Shown: positions 9,534 to 20,773, counted from the stretch's first letter. The stretch is 31,202 bases of DNA from Phytophthora quininea (GCA_011947345.1 JAAVTG010000195.1:1-31202), one strand, 5' to 3'. Program-made: numbers and translations. Notes: generated from the letters alone by a model not told the origin.

Positions 9534-12500
9534 TCTCCAGGCTGCAGACATCTGCCCCATGACGTCGGCAGAGCTACTGCCGCTGCAGAGCAATGGCTAC
9601 GACACCTTCGACCACTCGGAGTCCAAGCGGGCGGCGGTCCCGCACCCTCAAGACGTCGCCGGCCGATGGTCTCGACTGCTGCTGCACTGGGTGGAGCCGC
9701 TCATGAAGCTCGGACAGCGGCGGCAGCTCAACGGAGACGACGTGTGGCCGCTCCGGTCCGACCTACAGGCCGACAATGCGTCGAGACGCTTCGCCGACGT
9801 CTTCCACCAGTCCCAGTCCATGTACAAGGCTGCGCTGGTGTGTTTTGGCCCTAGGATGGTGCTCACGGGACTCGCGTTCCTGGTCTCCATGCTCTGCAAC
9901 CTCATCGGCCCCGTCGTGCTGAAAGAAGTGGTCTCCAGTCTGTCATTACTGGCACAAGAAGACCCCGAAGACGAGTGGCCTGTGCTTCAGGTCGTTTGCG
10001 TCTGGGTGGCGACGCTGTTCGCTGCGAAAGTGCTGCAGGCGTTGACAGACAACTACGCGAGGTTTTACTCGGAGGTGATTGCTATCAAGCTGGTGGCGTC
10101 GGTAAAGACGCTGATGTTCAGGAAGACGTTGAGGCTGAACGCTGAAGCGAGGAAGGACAAGTCGACGGGCGCTATCAGCAACATGTACACGTCGGATAGT
10201 GACGCCATTTTGGCCACGGCTTTCTTGGTCCATCAGGTGTGGCTGATTCCACTGCAAATTGTAATCGTCAGCTACATGCTGTACGACGTGCTGGGGTATG
10301 CTGCTGCTGCCGGCGTGGCTGTGATTGTGATGATGCTTGGAGTCAACCACGTCATCTCTCGCTTCATGTTCCGAATTCAGAGACGATATCGACACGGTAA
10401 AGATGTTCGCATGAAGAAAGTGACGGAAGTGTTTAAGGCCGTGGAGATCGTCAAGTTTAACGCATGGGAAGACCAACTGATGGACCAGATTAAGGAGGCA
10501 CGTGCGATCGAGATGAAGGACCTGTTCAAGAGAAGATTGCTCGCTTGTCTGAGCGTCGTCATGCTGTGGGGAATGCCAGTCTTCATCAGTGTAGCGTCAT
10601 TCGGTGTCTACACTGGCGTAATGCACAGAACTTTGACGCCTGCGATCGTCTTCACGAGTATCGCGCTGTTCCAGCTGATTCAAATGCCACTGAGAATGAT
10701 CACGAATATTTTGCCGTCCTTGGTGCAGTCCAAGGTGGCGCTGGAGCGAATCGAGTCATTCCTTGAGATGCCAGAACTGGACGACGGCAACGTCATGCGC
10801 TTTGATGATCCTAAAGGTGAGAAATATGGTTTGAGAAAAGTGGTTGTCGCTGTCGAGGACGGAGAATTCGGCTGGGACCATGACTCGACGCTGTTAAAGA
10901 ACGTCAACCTCGAAGTGAAGGCCGGGAGTTTCTTGGTGTTACATGGATCAGTAGGCTGTGGCAAGTCTTCCGTGTGCTCTGCGCTGTTGGGTGACATGGT
11001 GAAGCACAGCGGCACAGTGTACGTTGGCGGCAGCATGGCGTACACTTCGCAGCAGGCTTGGATCCAAAACATGACGGTGCGCGACAACATTTTGTTTGGC
11101 CACTTGTACGACCGCAAGAAATACGAGAAAGTGCTGGATGCTTGTGCGCTGGTAGCAGATCTCCGGTCGCTGCCGGCGGGTGATGCCACCGAAATCGGCG
11201 AGCGAGGCGTGAATTTATCTGGCGGCCAGAAGGCTCGAATTGCGCTAGCTCGTGCCTGCTACAGTGAAGCGAGCGTCTTCCTTTGGACTCCCGCTGTCAG
11301 CCGTGGATGCTATCGTGCAGAACGAGATTTTCCAGAAGTGCTTTTGGGTTTATTGAAGAACAAGACGATCATCCTCGTCACGCACAACCCCGAGATCATC
11401 GAGTCGCCGTACATTACAAGGGCTGTCACCATTGATGAACTCGGAACAGTTGTAGAGACTCGTCACGTGACTGACCCTGTCGAGAACGACCCGCTCGTCT
11501 CACCGTTCGCAGCTCATCCAGCTCACTTTGGATCCTCCTTTGAAGGGGTTTCTAGCAGTGGCAACGGCAGCAACGAGAATGACACACTTCTAGGGAAAGA
11601 AACTGGGGAGAACAGCGACACCTCGCGCAGTGAAGTCGAGATGCAATTGGAGCTGGCAGAGGAGAGAAACGAATGCGACAATGAAATGGCTCTGATCTCG
11701 CCTTGTACACCGGCGAATTCAAAACAGAGGAGTCTGTCTTCTGTCGCCAACGCTGCTGACCTGGAGGAACTGGGGAGACTCATCGATGAAGAGAACCGCG
11801 TCGAGGGACAAGTGAGCGGCCATGTATTCAGCGCGTATTACCGTGCTGTCGGAGGGTTCCCATTGTCGTTCTCTTCCTCATGACGTTCGTTGGTTGGCAA
11901 GCGCTGCAGATTTCCAGCGACTTTTGGCTTGGAGCGTGGTCAACTGACGGCATGAGTCAAGCACATTCACCGTCGATTTCTTACCGTTTAGGGGTCTACT
12001 CCATTCTAGGTCTTGCAGGTGCGTTCATGGTGTTTGCACGGATGCTGATGACGGCTGTCTACGGATTGGGCGCAGCACGGCGGATGTTTGACGCCATGAC
12101 AAACGCTTTGATGCATGCGCCCATGCGCTTCTTCGACGCTAATCCCATTGGCCGCATTTTGACTCGATACGGAGGCGATGTCTCCGTTGTGGATGCCAAC
12201 ATCCCCCAACTATTCAGTCGAATGACTTCAACCATCTTCTCGGTTGGTTGTAGTGCAGCTACTGCCGCGATTGTGATCCGCTGGAAGGGCTTCCTGCTGC
12301 TTCCAGTGGCTTACTTGTACTACCGCATCGGGAACTTTTACATCCGTCCAGCTCGAGAACTACAGCGACTGTCCAAAACGACCCAGGCCCCAGTACTTAA
12401 CCATTTGTCTGAGACTGTGGACGGCGGCGCAATTATTCGTGCCTTTGGTGGTGGTCATGTGCACCGCTTTCAAGTCACGAACAATGACAAGCTGGACGAC

Positions 12501-13550
12501 AACAACAAGATCTGGTACGGACAGCTGTGCGTCTCGCAGTGGTTTTCGCTGAACATCCAACTGGTCGGCAGTTTGCTAGTGCTGGTAGTTACGACGTCCC
12601 TCGTCATGCTTCGTCACGAGTTAGGTGCTGCTGTCATCGGTTTGGCTTTCTCCTACGCTCTCAGAGTCTCTCAGAACCTCGAGCGACTTGTACAGGCGCT
12701 CTCTGAAGTAGAGCCGATGATGGTCAGTCCTGAACGTCTTCAAGAGTACACGGACATTGTGCAAGAAGCACCAGCAAGACAGCCATTGGACCCTCCCAGC
12801 CTTTGGCCAGTATCGGGTGATATTGTGTTTAGACATGTCAGCTTCCGGTACAAGGACGGCGGTCAACTGGTGCTCAACGATTTGAGTTTCTCTGTCCGTG
12901 GCGGCGAAAAGCTCGGGATCGTTGGTCGGACTGGTGCTGGTAAGTCGAGTCTGACCATGGCTCTGTTCCGAATCAACGAGCTGGCAGCTGGTTCCATCTT
13001 GATCGACGGTGTGGACACCACCGCAATCGGACTCAAGACGCTTCGTGAGAAGCTCTCCATCATCCCACAGAACCCAGTGCTTTTCAAGGGAACGTTGCGG
13101 AACTACTTGGACCCGTTCAACGAGTTCAGTGATGACGAGTTGTGGACGTGTCTGCGTCGAGTTGGCCTGGCCCCTCGAATCGAAGCCGAAAGCGGCAAAC
13201 TCGACGCGCTCGTGGAGGAGAACGGAGAGAACTTCAGTGTCGGAGAGCGGCAGATGCTGTGCATGGTTTGTTCGCTGCTACGCAAGTCCCGCATCGTGAT
13301 TTTCGACGAGGCTACTGCTGCGGTGGACCACGACACTGACCAGGCACTGCAGCGCGTCATCCGCGATGTGTTCAAGGACTCGACGGTGCTTACGATTGCC
13401 CATCGACTCGACACGATTCTGGACTCGGACCGCATTCTAGTGATGGACAATGGCCGCGTGATGGAGCTCGCCAGTCCGTCGGAACTGATTCAAAAGGGGA
13501 GGGCCATTTCTTCGACCTCATCGAGGAAGGCGGGTACTTGGAGCGGTTCC
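9520..13550 (+). repeat. Arm B of a large inverted repeat
   Basis: 4,031 bp, the partner of 3516-7365 in opposite orientation and 181 bp longer, mainly because of the longer NBD1-TMD2 linker. It begins in the initiator box and ends inside the last coding segment (identity ends at GGTTCC, 13545-13550), so neither edge coincides with a gene end plus flanks. Confidence 0.95.
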
Positions 13551-13601
13551 AAGAAGATGGGAGTGCATTACGGGTGCAGACCCCGAACAGGATGGTCCTG
13601 A
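9559..13601 (+). CDS. ABCC (MRP-type) ABC transporter, near-complete copy (arm B)
   Basis: Full-length ABCC exporter without the extra N-terminal TMD0: TMD1 (residues ~95-400), NBD1 with Walker A GSVGCGKSS (10945 on) and signature NLSGGQ (11212-11229), acidic linker, TMD2 (from about 11880), NBD2 with Walker [10 protein letters not shown] (12924 on), FSVGERQ (13233-13253) and Walker B VIFDEA (about 13293-13310). ABCC proteins export glutathione and other conjugates across plasma or vacuolar membranes. I prefer ATG 9559 to an earlier same-frame codon because it lies 26 bases after the initiator. The frame is broken by single missing bases: three near 11283, 11291 and 11343, which together keep the frame but garble the NBD1 Walker B/D-loop; one near 11861, so the frame stops at 11883 and resumes at 11880; one near 13498, which changes the C-terminus. 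If the last base were present the stop would be at 13703-13705. Either sequencing deletions or a recent pseudogene. Confidence 0.88.
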
Positions 13602-13639
13602 TGGCAGTTTGTGAAGTGGTTGTGTTCGTACAGACCCGT

Positions 13640-14013
13640 GCTCGCTTAGATGATAAGAACTCAAAGTTAATCGACGCAGAAGGTGGAAGTTGTTTGCGAT
13701 TGTAGTGGCGAAATGGCTCGTGTTTCGGTGAGTTGGAAATACTTCGAGCCAAGGGATCGTTGTGGTGATAGAGTTCAAGACATTGTGTAACTGTCTTGTG
13801 TATTCGCGAGGAATCGTTGTTGCAGTCGTTGAAAGTTGCCACCTTGATCGTATTCTCGATGAGCTGAACTTCACGCCACCGCTGTAAATTGCGGTTTGCA
13901 AGCTGCACATTTCGTTCGAGTTCGCTGCCCTCTCGCCAGATCGAAATGCCGGTTCCGGTTTCCCGCGATATTCCGTCGACTCTTTCTTCCGCTACGTGGA
14001 GCATCCACCGCAT
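13640..14013 (-). CDS. Coding-like fragment, unassigned
   Basis: A minus-strand frame open from ATG 14013 through the intergenic part and on, as a mere shadow, into the end of the ABCC gene. The first ~100 residues look protein-like: a charged start (HVAEERVDGIS), Trp-containing helical segments (SIWREGSELER, NLQRWREVQL) and few low-complexity stretches. No domain is recognised. Transcription factor-like or other oomycete lineage-specific families are possible. It has no clear promoter. A second fragment on the same strand upstream (about 14230-14104) may be another exon or piece of it. Confidence 0.4.
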
Positions 14014-14103
14014 CTTAATCGTGTGACGACCAACTGAATCACGCTCCGAAAGATGGTGAAGCGGCGAAATTCACCACGAAAGTCGAATTGAATTCGGTTG
14101 CTA

Positions 14104-14230
14104 CTAAATTACCCGAACTCGGTACATCCTCGCTTCCAATTGATCGACGATTGCGTGGAGGCTGATTCCGACATCGGACTCGACTAGATGCCGAGTGCAA
14201 CTTCGCGTTGCGACTCGCTCGCTGCACAAG
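14104..14230 (-). other. Short coding-like segment, possible exon or relic
   Basis: About 40 residues in one minus-strand frame ending in TAG (14106-14104), with the pattern VGISLHAIVDQLEARMYR, a typical amphipathic helix. It has no ATG start of its own and lies 90 bp upstream of the ATG of the 14013-13640 frame. It may belong to the same broken gene. Confidence 0.25.
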
Positions 14231-14926
14231 GCGACGATAGACGAAGAGGAGAAGTTGCAATGGAGCAGACGGAGTCAACTTTGGATGGGAGCCGCGGAGC
14301 TCTGTGATCCACACGGAGCGGGTTCGGCGCCCTCGCTTGCACATAGTGGGCCGCCGTTAGCTCACAATGCGGCGATGCATTCTATGTAGTCCGACGTCGC
14401 GGGCCACTTGAACGAGTCGTCCGTCGTGGGGGCGTACGCAGAAACCCTCTCTGCAGAGCTGCATATCATCTCGCTGAAGAAGCCAGGAGGCTCAAGCCAA
14501 ATCCGCTTTGTTCGCCCCACACGTAGGTGAGTAACGCACACCATCGGCAAGGACCTTTTCGCCATGCAACATGAACGCGAAAGAGCATAACGTGTTGGCC
14601 CAAATATGTCCAATTCAATGCAACATTCGTCTCTGCGATCCCCTGATCCATGCCATCGCTATCCACAGGAAAGCATGGCACTCCATCCTTTCAAATAAAA
14701 CTTGTCCAAACCTCTTTTGCCATCGAAAAGAAAACTCGTGTGCATTTTTGACGATGGCGACCGTCGTGCAGCATTTCTACACCAATGTCGTCTGTTTGTA
14801 GCCATCAAAACGTTAGATCCGAGTCCAACCCCTTAATTCTGTCTCATCCCATACAAACCACCAAAACCCGTATTCCCAAACATACCCTTAATAACCACCG
14901 GCAGAGGCGTCACGTTGTCTGCTTTG
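14231..14926. other. Intergenic region upstream of the START-FYVE gene
   Basis: About 700 bp with only short competing frames. The minus-strand frames 14681-14466 and 14613-14362 look partly protein-like but are not recognised. From about 14690 the sequence becomes A/C-rich on the plus strand, as expected of an oomycete promoter, and leads to the initiator at 14927. Confidence 0.35.
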
Positions 14927-14940
14927 CCTCACTCTCCAAT
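14927..14940 (+). promoter_or_regulatory. Oomycete initiator-like box
   Basis: CCTCACTCTCCAAT fits TCAYTYY plus CAAT, 21 bases upstream of ATG 14962. Its spacing is similar to that of the initiator before the ABCC gene, which supports both start codons. Confidence 0.6.
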
Positions 14941-14961
14941 AGACAGCGCTGGGCACAAGTG

Positions 14962-17900
14962 ATGGCTCGCAGGGGGTCTTCTTCGTCGCGCGTGGCGGCC
15001 CCTCCGCAAGACCCGGCGCCCTCCCAGCGCACCTGGACGCCTCTACGTGAAGACTACTTCCAGCCGCCGCTGCTGTCCTCCAGGGAGCGCCAGTATCTGG
15101 TGCGCAAGGCGTGCGAAGCCGCCCAAGAGCTGGTAGAGCGCGCCCGCTCGGCCGGAGGGCCCATCGCCTGGCGCCACATCGAGAAAAACAATGGCGTGCA
15201 GATCTACGCCGGTGCACCCAAGTCTGGGGCTGCTGGGGCGGCTCTCAGCGCCGCCAGCATGTGCGGCGTCACCTGCGTCCCGGGTACTGTCAAGGAGGTG
15301 GCGTCACTGTTCCAATTGGGCAGTACACGCCACATGAAGGAGTTCGCCAGAGCCCACAGAGAGTGGTTCTATGATGGCGTGGTACTACACACGCTAGCGC
15401 CGAGAACGAAGGAGAAACCACTCCATCAAGTGACAGCCAAGTGGATGGTCGTACAGACCCCACACGGCCTCCCCATCGAGATTTCTGCTACTTGGAGTGT
15501 CAGGACAAGTTCATCGATGCTAAAGGGCGCAAAGGATGGGTGTTGGGCCAACATTCAATCAAACTACCAGGCTGTGACGAGCTCAAACGCGAGTTTGGAC
15601 TGGTACGAGGCAGTCTGTACCACTCGGGCTTTGTCGTCGTGGAGAGCGAGGAGCGACCTGGACACGTGGACGTGATCCACCTCGTGCAGATCAATTTCAA
15701 AGAACATACCCCGTACCGGCGAACTTCCTGAGAGGAAGAGTCGTGTTTGTTGCACAAGTGAGGAACATGCTGCGCAGCAAGAGACTCAACGAGCAGAGAT
15801 ATCTGAGCGACTTGGAGCTGGTGCCGCGCAAATACCGCGCGAGATGTGCAGTCTGCCAAGACTCGTTCTCGCTGCTGTTATTGCGGAAGTTGAACTGCCG
15901 CAAATGCGGTGAAGTCGTCTGTGCGGCTTGTAGCAAGGAGTTTCCGATTGAAAACCGCAACGTTGCACCCACCCAGGGAGGTGAGGAAGTGCGGAAGCTG
16001 CGCATCTGTATGCACTGCTTCCAGGTGATCACGAATGCGCCGAAACCCGCCTCGGCGCTGGTGGAGCCTCCTCATTCATCGACCATGTCGCTGAGCTTCT
16101 TAGGGTACCATGACGATGAACAACGTGCGTCGTACATGACACAACGTAGTCGACGCCACGGACGCGGGGAAACCGAGCAAGCCCCGAAGATCTTCTTGCA
16201 GTCGATGCGACGCGAGAAGTCGTCGCACCGACGCATGTCCAATACGTCGCCAATTCCTGGCTTTGGCGCTGACTTCCCACCTTCGACATCTCGCCATCGT
16301 ACGCCAGGAGATGAACAATATGAACAACTCTACGAGCGATCGCAGCGCTACCAGCAGCAGCGTCAGGACTATGACCGATCTCATCGCCAAGTGCGTGGCA
16401 GTCAACGTATGAGACCTTCCGAGTTCCGACCCAGCCAGAGTATGTCCTTGGATGACCCCATTGCTAGAGGGGAGGCCGCGATACACTACAAATGCCGGGG
16501 CCGCCCGCGATAGCACCGCCCGCCTCCATTTTCGACCGACCCGTTAACAACGGGGCGCTTCTCGTCGTCCGCAAATGCCGCGAAGCCACAGCAGCGATAT
16601 GTTAGTGGGCTCTAGCGGCAACATGAGCAACTTCAGTCGTCTCCAGGAGTTAGACAGTCGCGAACGGCAAGAGCAAATGATGCGTCAAGGCAACTACTTG
16701 GCTCGCACCAGCATCGATCGGATGCCTGATGCATACATGTCGGCGCTGCAACAGGCGAGTCGTGACAAACAAGACTTTGCCGCCCCACCGCCTATGTATC
16801 AAGCCCCGCCTAGTGACTTCGGGGCCTATGGCGCGCGAGGATTTACACCGGATTTTAGCAACTACGATACCTCGCTGGACGACCCGAACGCTGCTCCTCC
16901 GCTCGACATGAGTGCGCTGACAACGAACGAATCGACCATCCCGATTTCTCTTTCCTCAATGAGTAACGCCGAACCACCCACCGCATACCACCAGGCTCCA
17001 CCGCAAAGCCCAGTTGTTCATCGCCGAAACCTCGAACAGGAACGGAAACGGGAACGGCCGCAGGAACGATTGCAGGAACGCCCAGTAGATCGGCCACAGG
17101 GACGACCCGTAGACCGATCACAGGAACAACCAATGGAACGACCGCGGGAACGTCTGCCGGAACGACCGGTGGAGCAAGCTGTTGAACGACCACAGGAACC
17201 GGTTCAAGAGCGCCAGTCGATGAGCTCGGATTCTTCTGCGAGCTCCATTGATATCGATACGTATGATGACCCGCAGCCAATTGCAACGGCGCCTCCAATT
17301 GCGGAGCGGAGCCACAACGACGAGCTCTCGCAGAAAGAGTTGAAAGCTGTGGTGGCACCGGCTCCTATTGTGGCGCCAATTCGTAAGCCAGTGGGAGCAA
17401 GCGAAAATGGCAATGCAACAACGTATGTCCACGACACGGACGAAGACTCAGAAACCTCGATGGGCGCTTCGGACGAAGAAGAGGAACGCTTATCGAGCAG
17501 GAAGCAGCGTCTTAACATGCTGCAGCGTCTGCACATCGATGACGAGGCCGAGGAAACCAAAGCCGAGGAGTTTGCCGAGACTCCGGCGCTGCCTCCGCCA
17601 TCGCCATCCGCACACTCTGCCACTCGTAAGATGCTAGAGCGTGCGTCCATCGCCAACTCGTTGGGAGCGCCTTCTCATTCTGGAAGCGTCGACGACATCG
17701 TTAACTCTGAGGAGCTTCGTAGTCACTCCCCAGCTATCGAGACGAACGACTCGAGACAAGTTGAGGTTCCTGAGGGGGCGGAAAAGGTTGGAGACTTGGT
17801 GGACCACGAATTCCAACCGGTCCAGAATGAAAACGAGCAGAAGCAAGAAGTAGCAGCTGCTGTTGTTCATGAGCAACAAACCGACGCCTCTAACAACGAG

Positions 17901-19501
17901 GACCGCGACGTTGATGCTGTGGCAAGGAAATACACCGTCGTGGGGCCTAGCGAAGAGGAAGACGACGAAGATCTGGTGGACCACGAGCACCGAGCGTCTG
18001 AGAATGGCAGCGACAGCGATGGCTTTGCCCAGCGAGATTCCGAGCTGCTACTTGACACTGCTGGCTGTGATATGAACTACTTGGACGACGATATGCGCCA
18101 GTTCCACGACCACTCGCTGTTTATGCGTCCCAGTCGCAGTGGTGGGGCTCCCAGTTTACAGGGAGAGCAGAGCTTCTCGTCCCAACTGAAGGACGGCATG
18201 TCTGCGCCTCCCAGCGAGCTACTATCATCTTCAGGCAGGACAGGCGATGCCACTCCGCCCTATGAGCACATCCCCACGTCTCCGAAAGGCGAGTCTGCTG
18301 TCAAACAAGTAGAAATTAGTCGGCCTGCTCGCCCAACTATTAACCGCGAGGGTACGTATGCTCTTAATCGCATGGCTTCCGAGGAGCGTGAGATCTCGAG
18401 AAACGGGCCTGTTCGTTCGGCTGGCCGAGTGGTGCTGGACGCGCAGAAGGTTCCGAGCCCCAAGAGCTCTCCGACTGCGGTGGATGGCACGAACGATCGC
18501 TTTGCTGTCACTGGCACCAGCCTCATGTCTGCGCCCGTCGAAGACTCAGCCGAAGATCTGACGTTCGAGGAGTCTGCCCCACCGATTGTGCCCATGTCGG
18601 TGTCTCTGTCTGCTCAAGCATATGAGGACGACGATGTACAAGCCAGTGGCGACCGCGTTTCGGAATGCGAATCGCGCGCGTCTAGCCGAATGTCCTTCTC
18701 ATCCATCGCCAGCAGTGGACCTCGCGGCAGCAACATCCGTGACAGTCAAATTGATATGACGACGCCTCCTGCTACGCCTCCTACGACTGCCTCGCCCGCC
18801 CCAATCGGCCGACTTTCGGCCACATCCGAGTCTTCGCCTGTGGCTGTTGCCTCGGCGTTGGAGCTGGCAGCTTCTAACGAAGCGTCCGACGCTCTGTATC
18901 CCCACAGTAGCCCAGAGATGACACGCACTCCTCTCAGCAATGGCAGCGCGCCACCTTCGTATCTACTGGATCGCTTCCGCACCTTGGACCAGCTTCAAAA
19001 GCAGCAAGTGAAGCCCAGTCCAGCACTGACTGCGACTCCGAGACAGAGCAACGACAGTGGCGCTGCTCTTGACAGTTTCAATTGGACTTCTCAGCGTCTT
19101 TCAATGCGAGTCAAGACGAGCCTGCTGCTGATCGTAATAGCGGTGGTGTTGAGGGCCTCTCGCAGCTGCCGCCGACCGATGAGCGCAACCGCGCTAGTAG
19201 TACTGGTAGCAACGACGTGCAAGTTCGCTACAAACCGTTTGGCTCTTCCGTACTCGACGCCGTTCCTGACTCGGATGTGCTCTCATCGTCGGATGAGGAC
19301 GACAGTGAGGACGAGAACATGTTGTTATCTGCTCGTCAGCTGTACGAACGCTTCGGCAACACGAAGCAGCTCTCTCGGATGGGAGGGAACCGTCCCGGAT
19401 TCCAGCGAACGCTGAGCCAGATCCAGCAGAGCTTCGACCAGCTGAGTGACAGCGAGGACGAAGCCCCGCGAGCGGCTTCAGCTGCCGTTCGTAGGCGGTA
19501 G
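14962..19501 (+). CDS. START-FYVE domain protein with long disordered tail
   Basis: The frames form one protein of about 1,510 residues. Residues ~45-265 are a START lipid-binding domain (motifs HRDFCYLE near 15473-15498 and HSGFVVVESEE near 15629-15661). Residues ~295-355 are a FYVE-type zinc finger with all eight Cys (C-x2-C-x13-C-x2-C-x4-C-x2-C-x25-C-x2-C, about 15847-16019). The rest is a long, Ser/Pro/Asp/Glu-rich disordered tail with an ERPQ/DRPQ-type repeat (about 17026-17215) and an acidic C-terminus. START-FYVE proteins are a large oomycete family, probably sensing or moving lipids at endosomal or other membranes. The usual FYVE basic motif RHHCR is replaced by RKLNCR, so PI3P binding may be weak or absent. 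Single bases appear missing near 15473, 15704, 16470, 16540 and 19085. ATG 14962 is chosen because it follows the initiator; an in-frame ATG at 14785 lies upstream of it. Confidence 0.85.
17026..17215 (+). repeat. 12-bp tandem repeat coding for four-residue units
   Basis: Imperfect repeats of about 12 bp (GAACGACC plus variable bases) encode units such as ERPQ, DRPQ and ERPR in the disordered tail of the START-FYVE protein. About 12-14 units, several with substitutions. Confidence 0.75.
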
Positions 19502-19578
19502 AATCATCATGGTGAAGCGTAAATGGATGTTTATTTGTTAGAAGGAACTTTTGAATGAACTGTGAATCCTCGTTGCTC

Positions 19579-20640
19579 TCACGCGCGCTGAGCTCTGTCA
19601 TGACCCGCTTCGTAGTCCACGAAAGGACCCTCGGCAACGTGGTGTGGCGCGCGATTCACCGTGACGAGCTTGATGTGGTCCCAGTTGACGATTGCCTGGA
19701 TCGCAGGGATCTGGTACAGGTCTCGCAAGTACTGCACAACGCACAGGTAAGTCACGGGCAAATGTCATCTGCAGGTGTAAGAACGTACCCCAACGACGCT
19801 CGGGAACTCTGTCAAGTGGCGTTTATCCGACTTCTTCTGTAGCGCGTCGATGCGAATTAGCGCGTTGAACAGGCGGACATCCGTCTCGGTGATGCTGTTC
19901 CCCTAGATGAAGCGATTCTTGGTCAATAGGTCGTTCAGTTTATTGACTCTCTCTAAGTTCTCCACAGTGAGTTGTTCAGCTTCTTCTGGTGATTTAGCGA
20001 ACACGGTGTTGAAGAGTCCAATCTGGATTGGTTCGGCGACGTTCTCGTTGGCAGCATCGATCTCCGCTCTCAACTCCTCGGGATACAAATGGACATTGGA
20101 CGGCATCAACTCTCGGAAGCCCGAGTCGAAGGTGTGAAGGATACCTGCTGATTGCTCGGACACAACGGTGTGGGTCTTCTTGTCCCACAGCAGTGGCATG
20201 GAGAAGTAGCGTGGAGCAGGATCGGCCTTCTCGTACACGTCACGGAGGAACTTGCAGTGGTTCACTGTGTCTGGAGTGCAGTCCTTGGTCGAGTACGTCT
20301 TGCCATTGAATCCAACGGTAGTGGACGATGCTGCAGGGTCCACAAAGGCCCAACCGATGTGCGTATCGTTGTCGTCGTCTGCTTTGGTCTTCTGGTAGAC
20401 TGGGTGCGCCACTGACACACTGACGATGTCCTGTAGGCCCAGCAGATTGCGAGCAGCAAGAGTGCGGCAAGCGAACGGGCAAGAGTACGCCACGTAGAGG
20501 TGGTAGCGATCTTTCTCGGCGGGGAACTTGGCGTCGGCACGAGCTTCAATCTGGGAGTCGTATGGGGCAGGTTGGGCGGCCATAACGACGGAGAGGTGCG
20601 CTCTGCGCTGCAAATTGAGGAGTGAGCGAGAGAGGCTCAT
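19579..20640 (-). CDS. Glutathionyl-hydroquinone-reductase-type GST, copy 1, interrupted by TAG
   Basis: Member of the ECM4/GTO, YqjG-like family (omega-like GSTs that reduce glutathionyl-hydroquinones). Seen: GRYHLY-type lead (DRYHLYVAYS), catalytic CPFAC motif (CPWA in the family), LLWDKKTHTVVS, and a C-terminal ITETDVRLFNALIRID helix segment. Start ATG 20640; an upstream GTG in frame is less likely. Exon 1 20640-19789, intron 19788-19732 (GT...AG, 57 bp, phase 0), exon 2 19731-19579 starting YLRDLYQ. An in-frame TAG at 19905-19903 cuts the protein after NRFI, before the conserved C-terminal helices, yet the frame, splice sites and final stop beyond it are intact. CAG to TAG is the simplest origin. 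So it is a very young pseudogene, a polymorphism, or an error. Its paralogue is at 21527-22602. Confidence 0.88.
19732..19788 (-). other. Intron of GST copy 1 (57 bp)
   Basis: Donor GTACGT, acceptor TGTGCAG. It joins GTC GTT GGG to TAC TTG in phase 0, at the same codon position as the 59-bp intron of the paralogue, although the two intron sequences have diverged. Confidence 0.85.
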
Positions 20641-20651
20641 AGTCACGTTAT

Positions 20652-20696
20652 ATTACGTGATCGACTTCTTGTAGTACTTTTTGTTGATCACGTAAT
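20652..20696. promoter_or_regulatory. 11-bp inverted repeat ATTACGTGATC in the GST copy 1 upstream region
   Basis: ATTACGTGATC at 20652-20662 and its exact reverse complement GATCACGTAAT at 20686-20696, 23 bases apart, starting 12 bases upstream of ATG 20640. Each half contains ACGTGAT, an E-box/bZIP-type core. It could be a regulator site, a hairpin in the 5' leader, or the ends of a tiny element. Confidence 0.5.
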
Positions 20697-20773
20697 GGGT
20701 GATGTCCCTTTGTGTTGCATTATCTTAGAAATTTAGCGTTAGACAGACTATTTTTCAGATTTGAGATGCTGCT

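Noticed and set aside
17118..17656. Long antisense frames across the START-FYVE tail
   Set aside because: They arise from the 12-bp repeat and from Ser/Glu-rich codons read backwards; low complexity and no start context.
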